This document shows positions 1 to 9,852 of a stretch of 64,000 nt of DNA, in pieces. The stretch comes from Pomphorhynchus laevis (Eukaryota > Acanthocephala > Palaeacanthocephala > Echinorhynchida > Pomphorhynchidae). The stretch spans positions 1-64,000 of the forward strand of contig WNNJ02000403.1 in assembly GCA_012934845.2 (NCBI GenBank), given 5' to 3'. A program made the translations under genes and the position numbers. The notes below the pieces were generated by a model. It was given only the letters and a program-made list of their open reading frames with translations. It did no database searches and was not told the origin of the DNA. Position 1 is the first letter of the stretch. Each line of letters starts with the position of its first letter.

Positions 1-120
1 TTTAAGTACATTCATAATATTAGTACATTCATATTATGTACATTCATAATAAAGGATACATTACAAAAATTGCCTTCGAAGAGAAAATAAAAAGACTACA
101 AATCCTTGGTTGTTACAATG

Positions 121-780
121 GAAGGAGTCACGGTAAATGATAAGTCATTAAGAGTACTGGGAATGATAAAGAATATCCCTTCTTACGTAACTAACGAGGA
201 AATAGCGGAATTATGTTCTCAAGTTGAATGTGTATTAAAACATAAGTGTAGAGATCGTAGTTGGAGGGATAAGGCTTGATTATTGAAGGGATCAAGGAGG
301 ATATGCTACGGTTTAAGGAATTGAGAAATGGTCTCGGAGGGCAAGAAGTTAAGATTACTATTCTTATGGAAGAGAACGCAGAGTGGTTGTTTCCACAATG
401 TTTCCATTGTCAAAAATGAAGACATTACTCTTCAATGTGTACAGAGTGTGATCTACGTTGTGTTCATTGTGCAGGGATATACAGATAAGTGAAATATACT
501 ACTAGAAACATAGCTAAATGTGCGAATTGCGAGGCCAAGCATAATGCCTATGATCACAGATGTATAGAATTTCTGATGAATGCAAAAATTTTGGTTAGAT
601 AGAATTATCGCCCTTAAAGTATATTACGGTAGCAGCAAAAAATCACACGAAGAACCATATATCGGCAGCTTCAATTCCACAGATCACACGGCAGAACTGG
701 AGCAAAAAATCGTAACGCAACATAATATGATTATCAAATTAAATTATGCCAATTCCTGTTATTACCAAGAAAATTGAGGA
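121..780 (+). mobile_element. LINE ORF1 (gag-like) fragment, jockey/I type
   Basis: The translation, spread over several frames, carries a run of CCHC zinc knuckles around 400-570 (CFHCQK, CANCEAKHNAYDHRC), the arrangement seen in ORF1 proteins of jockey, I and R1-group LINEs. Stops and frame changes interrupt it, so it is dead. An open stretch at 580-777 begins inside the last knuckle region and is only a remnant. The family differs from the LINE at 12120-15745. The same fragment lies at 20303-20962. Confidence 0.6.
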
Positions 781-1020
781 TTTGGAATCGATATTTTGTA
801 AGCCTAAGAACGTAGGAGCAGAAAGTAACATGACTATCCCTAAAACCAACAGCAAAATAAAATATTAAAACAACATTACGTTAATGATTTGCAAGCATCG
901 AAAGCTGAACATATAGACAAAATAAAGAAGAATGCACACCGTTATAAAATCCCATACGAGCAAGAGAGGAAGATTAGTAAGGTTGCTAGATCTCTTCTTA
1001 GATGAATTGTCTTCACCTAG

Positions 1021-1600
1021 CTAAAAATTTAGTCTGATTAGCTGGAATTGTGTTTCTGTTAAGAATGTGGGGTGTTTGCTTAATACACTTTGTCCTGATA
1101 TTCTATTGTTGCAGGAAACCAGGTATAGATTTTACTGAAGAGGGATTTTCATAGAATTGCTGATTCTTATGAATGCATTACGAACAGTGAAAAGCAATAG
1201 ACCTCTTTAGTAATGATGGCCAATAAGAAATTTTTTCCTTGTTTTGATTTTTCCACTGTAGAATCGTGGGGTGCGGCCCTTGGAGTAACAATTTTGATTG
1301 ACAATTTGAGAAAGGTATTAGTGAATATAAATTAAACCCGGATTTATTGAAAAAAGTAAAATAATAGGGTAGCTCGTGGTTTAAGATATAGGCAACTTTA
1401 ATCCTCATTGGATGGTAAGAGATTTTAATGACAAAGGTGGAGCTCCTTGTTGAAAAGTACTGATAAATCGAATAGCGTTGGATTACTGCCTCCTTCGCAA
1501 TTTTTCAATAATAGGCACACACTTTAACTATTGATCCAGTGGCAAAAAGCTCGTAAACTGGAAACGTGCTTATCAGACCATCTCTATTCATATCAATTAA
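1021..1600 (+). mobile_element. LINE endonuclease (APE-type) fragment
   Basis: Short segments match the start and middle of an APE-type LINE endonuclease: a phrase like SWNCVSVKNVGCLLNTLCPD followed by LLLQETRY near 1040-1125, then a GDFN-like motif near 1392 and a LSDHLYSY segment near 1570-1590. These are signature positions of the ORF2 endonuclease. The frames are broken throughout. It follows the ORF1 fragment in the right order, so the two are probably remains of one insertion. Copy 2 lies at 21203-21782. Confidence 0.55.
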
Positions 1601-1610
1601 GCCATGCTTT

Positions 1611-1925
1611 TATGTCATTAAGAGTACTTGGAATGATAAAGAATATCCATTCTTACGTAACTAACGAGGAAATAGCGGAATTATTTTCTCAAGTTGAATG
1701 TGTATTAAAAAGTAAGTGTGGAGATCGTAGTTGGAGGGATAAGACTTGATTATTGAAGGGATCAAGGAGGATATGTTACGGTTTAAGGAATTGAGAAATG
1801 GTCTCAGAGGGCAAGAAATTAAGATTACGATTTTTATGGAAGAGATAATAATATTATTTACTTGCAACCTGAGAGTGAAAACACTGTGGAAAAAGCCATC
1901 TTTTCCATTCGTCCTCAAATTCAAG
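1611..1925 (+). repeat. Second partial ORF1 copy, direct repeat of 148-395
   Basis: From GTCATTAAGAGTACT onward this stretch repeats 148-395 with few mismatches, including the segment reading TNEEIAELFSQVECVLK. It then continues for about 75 bp into sequence absent from the first copy. Two partial copies of the same ORF1 head to tail, split by an endonuclease fragment, suggest two nested or recombined insertions. Copy 2 lies at 21793-22107. Confidence 0.75.
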
Positions 1926-2599
1926 TATCGTGATTTCCTGACCCCTAAACCGTGTCAGTTTTTTTTTCATTTTTTAAAGTCGCCCGTCGTGACTCTACCA
2001 CGTACAGTATGTCACCAAACCTTCTATCTTTACATCTTCCAGGATGTTGAATCCATTCTTTTGGCATAATCCTTTGTTTTTAACCGAAGCATCACTTACA
2101 CTTAAACAATCTACCATTTTGAACATCTCTAGGTATGTATCTAAGTACATTTTCGGTTAAAGTTATTTTAGCACCATAACCTCAGGTTCTTATATATTTG
2201 AACAAAATTTCCTTCTTTTGTTTATTTCCCCAATCCCTCTGCGTTAGGTGAAAATTATTCAATACATTACTGTTTTTGAATTTTATATTTAATAAATAAG
2301 GATCTTTTTTCTAGGATATAAATAATTTTTGTTAATAAAATCTCTTACCAGGGTGTTGTCGTTGAGAGTTATCGCGCTCCTTATCCTTTGATTTCTATCG
2401 TTTGTGGAAAAATCATCATCATCCTCTTCTTGCTATGTTTGTTAGGATTATCTTTCTTTTAAATCTTATATTTCTGATGGCTACTTTATAATAATAAAGA
2501 ATTTGTTAAATAACTATATAACCACTAAAAAGGTTTTAAAAATAAAACATACAGAAAAGAACAGAAAAAGTAGGACTAGTTGATAGTAGAGTCTTTACA
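1926..2599. other. Unassigned AT-rich stretch
   Basis: No coding signature or known element end was recognised. A somewhat GC-richer patch at 1980-2070 could be an antisense transposon remnant but cannot be placed. The same sequence occurs at 22108-22781. Confidence 0.5.
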
Positions 2600-2835
2600 G
2601 TGTCACGGCCTCAGGTCAACAGGGATCTGAGCACTCCAGCCAATCCAACACGCCGCTCTCCGACTGAACCACCCGACGTCTTTTACCACCCCCTTCGAAG
2701 AATCCAATCGAGGCGGACTATGATCGGTAATCTCGAGATGAGGAGCTTGAGACACCTTAGTAATTGCTCTGGGGATGTTTCCTTGAAAAGAAGACTAATT
2801 CCGAGATAGCTAAAGTACCCCCCGGAGGCGCACTT
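2600..2835 (-). mobile_element. 3' fragment of the jockey/I-like LINE
   Basis: Read on the minus strand it matches the 3' end of the LINE at 12120-15745: the stretch around CTCCTCATCTCGAGATTACC, the GACTGGACT-like segment and the closing GACCTGAGGCCG all have counterparts near 15610-15745. It is a severely 5'-truncated insertion of about 235 bp. Copy 2 lies at 22782-23017. Confidence 0.75.
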
Positions 2836-2929
2836 AGGCTGTTGGCTACTTTGTCAATGATGATTGTGATACACTTGGAACTTTCTGCTGGTATATGCGA
2901 TTTAAATTAAACGTGAAACTTTTCGCTGG

Positions 2930-3872
2930 TAGTTTCGAACTGAATTTTATATTGTATAAATAACACATTTACCCAAATAAATGCATGTGTTTCAGTTTTA
3001 TATTTTCAGTTATTATTAATGTTTCAATAGCACATAAAAGCATGGCTTAATTGGCTGGTTCACTGCAGAAAAAAAAGAAAATATAATAAAAGTATTACAA
3101 ATACGGAAAAGCAGCTTTCCCCATGGCATCCTCCATCCGTAATTTCTTTTTGAATTCGTTGATATTGCTACTGCACACTGTTGACTATCCAAGCTTATTC
3201 CACAGTTAGTATGTATCTTGAATATGTATGAATGCGTACTTAAGATATGGCGAACAAGAGAATTCGCCTGGCACTTATACTATGTAGCCTAAAGAAGAAA
3301 AGGTATATCGCTTAGATTGTGCAATATTGAACAATTCATTCAGTTGTCCGCGCTCTGCGTTCTATTTTGCTCCAACTGATATCAGTAATATTTGCAAATA
3401 CTGTTGTTACCAGTTTACAAAAATGCGGTGACCTGCAAATATCCAGTATTTAAATTTGTAATTTTATTTAAAAAGTGTACAATTTGAATTTTTGTAAATC
3501 ATGTATAAATCAAATTTCAAAAAATATTAACTTAGTCGAAATTAATTTTTTCTTGACATCATGCCCAGTTGGGCTTTCTTGAGTATCTATTAAATTTCAT
3601 CAAATATTTACTTTTATGCGGTCATAATTGATGCCTATGATTTTAAACTTACGAGTTTAATGCTTTTATCAACGATTTCATTTTCCATCAATTAAAAACA
3701 CCCAACATCATTGGCTATACCGAAAGATAATTAATTTTTTTTCATGTGAAAATATGCCTACATACAATATTCAAGACGCAAATTAACTAAAAATATAAAA
3801 CTGAAACACATATGCACTTATCTGGATAAATGTTTTATTTATACGATATAAAATGCATTTAGCTTTCGAAAA
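2930..3872. repeat. Inverted repeat of about 80 bp enclosing 0.8 kb
   Basis: The left arm (about 2930-3012) contains TGTATAAATAACACATTTA and TGTGTTTCAGTTTTATATTTT. The right arm (about 3785-3872) carries their reverse complement with mismatches, including AAAATATAAAACTGAAACACA. The interior holds the antisense tail of a CR1-like LINE. The arms could be terminal inverted repeats of a non-autonomous DNA transposon or two opposed copies of one repeat; I did not find a target-site duplication. Copy 2 lies at 23112-24054. Confidence 0.6.
3020..3480 (-). mobile_element. C-terminus and 3' end of CR1-like LINE (family B)
   Basis: On the minus strand the end of this piece reads LWNKL, then INEFKKKL, and finishes with AAFPYL and a stop, a typical LINE reverse-transcriptase C-terminus. 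The same ending, with MEESMKSAAFPYL, terminates the larger minus-strand element at 34986-37490, so both belong to one family. This copy is strongly 5'-truncated and upstream frames are degraded. Copy 2 lies at 23202-23662. Confidence 0.6.
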
Positions 3873-4106
3873 AGTAAAAAGTAAATTAAAGTATTATATC
3901 TAGTTTTTAAATTAGAGTTAATTTTTATTCCAATACCACGATAATATTATGTATACAGGTGATTATTATAGTAGATTATATTTGAGTACACTATTGGGTA
4001 TCCTAGGGCAGGTGTAACAACAAATTATATTTAATATATTTGTACACTTTTGAGTGTCCCTGTAAAACAGCATTTCTATTAAAAGGAATTTAGTGCCTGA
4101 TGTATG

Positions 4107-4216
4107 TGTAATATTAAACTTTCAGGAAGCTTTATTTAAATATCTATAACAAATATAATCGTTAAAGCAAAGTTCAATACAAGATAAATAGTTTAAGTTA
4201 CTTGTCAAATATCACA
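4107..4216 (-). repeat. LTR (3' LTR of the fossil)
   Basis: A 110-bp repeat beginning TGTAATATT and ending ATATCACA (plus-strand reading), nearly identical to 7020-7129. It lies at the left edge and is the downstream LTR because the element is on the minus strand. The length is very short for a Gypsy LTR. Confidence 0.85.
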
Positions 4217-7019
4217 TTCTTCGGCACTCTTCTTATTTTAAACATAATCGTTGAGATATTTTGGTCTTGCTAGTTTTCGGCCTGTTGAAGAAATCTGTAA
4301 TCCGACAGGGAATTTGCTATCTATATCATACGTCGTTATTTTTTCTAGTGAGTTTGTATATTCTGAAAAATCATCTGAAAGATCATCAGGTTTCTCGATT
4401 TCGTCAAATCTATTCCGATTCTGATCATCATCAATATTTTGTATATCCCGTTCTTCTGATGAAACGTTTAAGGAAGATTTTGGTTCTGGGACAAGTTCAT
4501 ATTCTAAGCTAGATGAATCCGTTGGATGGCATATATGTCGATTATTAATTGTAACTTAGCGGTCGTTATTTAGTACAATTCGATAGCAGTTGTCGTTTGT
4601 ATAAACTATCTTGACCTCGACTACTTTAGGACTACTTATTTTAAGAATTAAAATTACGAACAAGAACTATATCATCTCTCTGCATTGTCTTTGGTGTTGC
4701 TCGTCTTTCAGAAATTCGCCTAGGATGGAAAAACATTCTCTCGTGTGGTGTAGTTCTGATAGATGTACAGAGCAATGAACGAATAGAATGAAGCGTGATG
4801 TCAAGTGTCTCTTCCCATCTATATAGTGGATATCTTAGATCGTGTAATCTTAGTTGTATGCTCGCCACATCCATTTAGACGCTCAACTTGGCCATTTCCA
4901 CGTAGATTGTACACAGAACTGTGTCCTACAGCAACACAATTTTTATGCAAAAATGAATAAAACTCGTTTGAAGTGAATGATCGTCCTCGGTCAGTGAGTA
5001 CAAATTGAGGAGGACCGAATATATTGAAAAGAGAAGTTAAGCATTTTATCACAGATTTGCTACTCGTATCCTCATCACAAGCAAATCCGAATGGAAAACG
5101 AGAAAATTCGTCGATTATGGTTAATAAGTAAGGGCGACCGGGTTTTGTAGGCAGTGGTCCTTTAAAATCAATGGCTAAGTGTTCAAAAGGAGAAGTCGCT
5201 TCTATCAAATGTGCTTCTGGAGGTTTTAAAAATCTAGGCTTTATACGAATACATGCATCGCACTTGTTAATAATCGTTCGATTTTCATCCAATGAATAAG
5301 GCAAATTTTCCTGCCGAACATAATAAGCCAATCGTGTGCAACCAGGATGACACAAACGATAATGTAATTAAGCTTGTTTATCGAGACCTTTTATGGTTCC
5401 ACAAACATCTCTTGCCAATGAGTCAGCCACTGTGTTAAGCGTTCCAGATCTATACACTATTTCAAATACATACTATGAAAGTTCCATTTTACATCGTTCT
5501 ATTTTTTCATTTTTAATTTTACTTCGTTGTTGCTTGTTGAATATATACACAACCGACCGCTGATCGCTAATTACTGTAAACTTTCGCCCAATCAAGTAAT
5601 GTCTCCAATGTCGTAGCGCAAATATTATAGCAGAGGCTTCCTTCTCGATAGACGAGCGATGCAATGACGTTTTATCTAGCATCTTGGAGAAATATGCAAT
5701 AGGCGTAGAATGATGGGAGAGTACTGCTTCAATGGAGTAATTCGATGCGTCAGTCTCCACAGTAAAAGGAATAGTGAAATCAATTGTACCAAGGGTAGCT
5801 TCAATAATTTGTTGGCGAATCAATTCGAATGAGTTTATAGTCTAAGTTGATATTGGAAAATTCTGAACTTTGACTAGAGGACGCATTTTGAAAGAAAAAT
5901 CGTTTACCTATTTCGAGTAGTGTGAAAATAATCCGATCACTCGGCGTAAAGACTGCATATTTGTAGGTAATTTAAGATATCTTAGGCAGTGCACTCTCTC
6001 GGGATCAGGTCTTGTCTGTTTTCCGGAAATTTGATAGCCAAGTAAACTTATACTATTGCTTGCACTTCTTGTCTTGTCTGGATTTAATGTGATATTGTAC
6101 TTTTTGACAATTTACATAAATCGCTTTAAATTTCGATCATGATCGTCTTTGTCTTTCCCACAAATGACTACGTCGTCGAGATAAGCGTATGTTCCGTCTA
6201 AATGCTCATCGGAGATGATTGTGTTCAAAACGCGCTGAAAAGCAGGAACAGCATTCGTTAAGTCAAAAGGAACCTTGCAGAATTCATAGAGAGAGATCCA
6301 TCTGCTTCAAATGCAGTAAAAGTGATTTCGGACTCATCCATTGGTATTCCATCTCTATTGGCATGTGTAGACGTTGTTGTAACTGCAATACTCGTGTTGT
6401 AATTTTGAGATTGGTTCATTTCAGCATCTCGGAATTGGGCTTGCTCTACGGCTTTTGCTTGTGCACATGCTCTGGTAAGGGGTTAGTGTCGAGTTTTCGA
6501 GCAATCGTTCTCTAATAACATTTGATTTAAGACCAGATATAAAGGCATTCAAAACGGCTTGGTCGCGATGTTCTTCTGCAGATTCAGGGTTAAATTTACA
6601 GTCTGACGACATTGACTTTAGTATATCTATGTATTGAGATACTGTTTCGCAGTCAGATTGCTTGCGTGAATATAGAAGATATCGTGAGTAAACAACGCTG
6701 ATCGTTTTGTTAAAAAAATTTTGCAACAATTTGACAGCTTAATCGTACGATTGCGAATCATTTATGCTTCGGTATAAAGTTGGAGTAACATAATTGCGTA
6801 GAATTGACAATTTGTCTGACTCAGTAGCATGAATACGAGTAAGAAATTCTTTAAAAGTGTCGTACCATTGACGCCAAATATCCAGGGCATCAGAATCTGA
6901 TCTGTTGATTGTAAGTTTACTGGGTTGTAAATATCTCGCTAGACTATCCACTTGAGATATCAGCAAAGACGAATCCTGTGCTCCACTATCCATTGCCCGC
7001 GTACAATATTTAAATAAAT

Positions 7020-7129
7020 TGTAATATTAAACTTTCAGAAAGCTTTATTTAAATATCTATAACAAATATAATCGTTAAAGCAAAGTTCAATACAAAATAA
7101 ATAGTTCAAGTTACTTGTCAAATATCACA
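7020..7129 (-). repeat. LTR (5' LTR of the fossil)
   Basis: Partner of 4107-4216. The gag-like frame starts only about 26 bp inside it, leaving an unusually short leader, and I saw no convincing tRNA primer-binding site there. Confidence 0.85.
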
Positions 7130-7237
7130 GCATGGAAAACTTTAATACATACTGCCATGCACAGAGTTTACGCTAAATTCCTACTGATGATTTAGATTAA
7201 GGGTAGTTATGCTTTTCGAGCTTTGGACATTGTTTAA

Positions 7238-7310
7238 GCGTGTGTTAAGGTGCCTATGGATGATTATTGAAGTCACGGTTCTGATGAGCTCTTTTAGAGC
7301 GAAACGCGTC
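7238..7310 (+). ncRNA. Hammerhead-ribozyme-like motif, unit 1
   Basis: The conserved core is intact and correctly ordered: CTGATGA (7281-7287), a perfect 4-bp stem II GCTC/GAGC closed by TTTTA, then GAAA (7301-7304) followed by CGCGTC. Two folds are possible. In a type I reading, stem III is the tiny CGCG before a GTC cleavage triplet, which would need a dimer. In a type III reading, upstream GCGTGTGT (7238-7245) pairs with ACGCG using wobbles, and AAGGTG pairs with CACGGTT around a loop to make stem I. Neither fold was computed. The core is seen directly; activity is inference. Confidence 0.65.
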
Positions 7311-7699
7311 TACTGTTGTTGAAGTTTGTCGTCACACATAGGATGACTGGGCATACGTAGCGACTTTGAATATTGCGAGAATAATGCGATTCTATTTCTT
7401 GGTCTGATGAAGATATATAGAATGCTGCCTGGTGTTTATGCCCCCTTGTGGGGAAAACATAGTGATTTATTTGAGTACATCATTGGGTGTCCCAGGGCAG
7501 GTGTAACAACAAATTATATTTTATATATTTGTACACTTTAAAGTGTCCCTGTAAAACAGCACTTTTATTAAAAGGAATTTAGTGCCTGATGCATGTTTAA
7601 ACTGTAATACACACTGCCATGCACAGAGCTTATGCTAAATTCCCACTGATGATTCATATTAAGGGTAGTTCTGCTTTTCGAGCTTTAAACACTGTTAAA

Positions 7700-7772
7700 G
7701 CGTGTGTTAAGGTGCCCATTGATGATTATTCAAGTCACGGTTCTGATGAGCTTTGTTAGAGCGAAACGCGTT
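7700..7772 (+). ncRNA. Hammerhead-ribozyme-like motif, unit 2
   Basis: Same architecture as the motif in unit 1: CTGATGA at 7743-7749, stem II GCTT/GAGC (one G-U wobble) with a changed loop, then GAAACGCG. The upstream GCGTGTGTT and CACGGTT segments are conserved. Downstream, seven bases present in unit 1 are missing right after CGCG. The C-to-T change in stem II keeps pairing through a wobble, which is mild support for a folded RNA. Confidence 0.6.
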
Positions 7773-7855
7773 GTTGAAGTTAGTCGTCACAAATAGGATG
7801 ACTGGTTATACGTAGCGACTTTGAATATTGCGAGAATAATTCGGTTCTATTTCTT

Positions 7856-8429
7856 TAATACATAGTATTAGTATCACCAAACATAGTATTAGTGCCAGAC
7901 GTCTAAAAGCTCCCATATGATTTTGAAAGCAAAATAAATTTAAATTGTTAAGAATCCAAAACGCCGTTAGCTAAATAAATTTGACAATCGAAAAAAATAC
8001 AATTTTCCTATATTTTATTTGCCATATCATATATTGGTGTTAAAATCATGACCGATGCATCAAAAGTGAAATTTTATAAAAAATTTAAAATGTTAATTTT
8101 TTATAATCAAATATCTATAAAGTTATCGATGTTATTGTTTTGTATTGCTCTTTAATTAGACTGCATATTAAATATTGTATGCAGGTTTGTTTTTCTATAA
8201 AAAATCCAATAACACCTAGGTTCATATATAGATCAAATAACATAAATCCAATAACATATAAATGTTCATATAAATCCAAAAACATCTAGGTGCATACGGA
8301 GTTCTTTAAAATGTACATTAAAACGCTTTCGGTTAATATCAATAAAATACTTTAAGTAATTAAAGACACTTCAAAAAATATTGGAAGATAATAATTATTA
8401 TAACATACAAGACTATAGCTATGCAGCTG
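7856..8429. other. AT-rich unassigned stretch
   Basis: No coding or element signature. A short local duplication around CCAATAACACCTAGGTTCATA and its variant occurs at 8205-8300. The same sequence lies at 28038-28611 in copy 2. Confidence 0.5.
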
Positions 8430-9852
8430 TTTTGTCTGCTCAGGTAAAACCAATTTTATGTCAGCAAAATCTTAATCCGGATATAGGATATTGAAATTAG
8501 AATCTGTGCAAAGCCATGTAATTAGCGTTTTCTTGAAATGCACTATATTTGATATGTTGATGATATTCTCTGGAGGTTTGTTCCAAAGCCTCACTGCTCG
8601 ATGAGAAAGGCGATATAGTCTTCCGAGTTTGCCGTGATGCAGGGTCCTAACAGTAAGAGAGTGACCTCGTTTAGTAGTTCGCTGGCTTTGCTGAATACAG
8701 TTGACCGGGAATCCGTCACGCTCGAATAACATATCCCTAAAACAAAATATCAAGACATACTATACTAGTACGGACTGAAGGAACTCCTATATTGCGCAAG
8801 CGGTCCTTATAAGACAATTTCCTGAGGGAATGGCACGATCTCGTCAACCTACGGAGGACATTTTCAAACTCATTCATCTCACCACGTGTACATGGAAATA
8901 CTGCAGGGATACAATATTCAACAATATGACGAATAAGCGAATTGTATATTATTTTAAGACAGGAAGCCGATGGAATACAAAATCACCTCTGGACTACATA
9001 GCTAACTTTCCTGGTCGTTTGGATGATCCTGTCCGTGTTTGGACGACTCTTCAATGACTTGTGCACAAGTATTCCCAAATCTCTTGTGCATTGTACCTGC
9101 GTAATTGTCTCGGCACCGAATTTATATCTGAAAGGAAATTTCTTATGTCCTAAGTGCATGTGGCAGCACTTTGATATATTTAACATCATTACTGTCTCAT
9201 TACTCCACCTAACAATATTGTCTAAATCTTCCTGGAGCAGAAAACAGTCATGATACGATTGAATGCACCGCCATAACTTGAGGTCATCCGCAAACGTTAG
9301 TATTTTACATCTCAGTCTTAATAACAGATCCTGAAGGAAAATGTTGAACAGTAAAGGGCCGAGAACCGTACCATGAGGCACTCCGGCACAAACATGACGT
9401 TGTGAAGAAACACTACTGCCTAGTCTCACTTGATATGACCAACCCTTTTAAAAACGAACTAATCCAACGAACTACATGGGGATCAATACCGTATTTAGCC
9501 AAAACTACTAGCAGATGATCATGTGGTACTCGGTCAAACGCCCGGCTAAAATCGATAAAAAGATTATCGATAAAAAGATTACCCCACACCCATTCGCTAC
9601 TACATCTGCCCAATTTTCACGAGCCATAATTAAATTACTGAGGCATGATCGACCAGTGCGAAATCCATGTTGAGGAGGGTGCATAAGTTTAAATCTATCC
9701 ATATGAGAAGTTATGTATTTATACACGAACCTTTCAAGGCATTTACATATAACGTTTGTCAGACTTACAGGACGATAACTGGACGGGTCTTCTCTGTTCC
9801 CTTTTTTGTATATAGGAGTAATGTGAGATCGCTTCCACTTATCAGGGATGTA
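8430..9852 (-). mobile_element. CR1-like LINE (family A), cut at duplication junction
   Basis: Minus-strand reverse transcriptase. From 9852 leftward: finger/palm segments with FIDFSRAFDRVPHDHL (about 9570), GTVLGPLLFN (about 9360), FADDLKLW (about 9285), thumb, then a C-terminal domain ending near 8472. The motifs suit the CR1/L2 group. Several frames are needed, so it is not functional. In this copy the LINE stops dead at 9852, where the sequence switches to a Penelope-like terminus; the second copy shows the missing upstream half. Confidence 0.85.

Larger units (their letters stand above)
4107..7129 (-). mobile_element. Gypsy-type LTR retrotransposon fossil, copy 1
   Basis: A compact 3.0-kb element on the minus strand, bounded by two 110-bp LTRs that start TGTAATATTAAAC and end AAATATCACA. 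Flanks GTATG and GCATG look like a 5-bp target duplication with one change. Reading leftward it has a gag-like region (about 6993-6420), reverse transcriptase with YLDD (about 6410-6090), RNase H (about 5820-5470), integrase with zinc-binding and catalytic-core signatures (about 5355-4640) and a C-terminal tail. The order RT-RNase H-integrase and the motifs place it in Ty3/Gypsy (Metaviridae). It is broken, with several interruptions, and the two LTRs differ at a few positions, so it is old but not ancient. No envelope gene is seen. Confidence 0.85.
3978..7855. repeat. Tandem pair of about 470-bp hammerhead-bearing repeats
   Basis: Unit 1 is 3978-4106 plus 7130-7471, split by the Gypsy-type fossil. 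Unit 2 is 7472-7855. Both units share TTGAGTACA, GGGCAGGTGTAACAACAAAT, AGTGTCCCTGTAAAACAGCA, CTGCCATGCACAGAG and the ribozyme-like core. Unit 1 has an extra stretch at about 7401-7471 before unit 2 begins. Head-to-tail terminal repeats with a hammerhead core are known from Penelope-like elements and from non-autonomous retrozymes. No reverse transcriptase of the matching kind adjoins the pair. Copy 2 lies at 24160-28037. Confidence 0.8.
1..9852. repeat. Right part of duplication unit 1
   Basis: Every landmark here recurs exactly 20,182 bp to the right, up to 9852/30034. The constant offset over the whole stretch implies no net insertion or deletion. I noticed at least three single-base differences and did not align every base; one lying outside the LTR fossil is T at 3195 against C at 23377. 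The left end of the homology lies outside the window. If the event was a tandem duplication of one 20,182-bp unit, this is the last 9.85 kb of unit 1 and 9853-30034 is unit 2. Confidence 0.95.
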
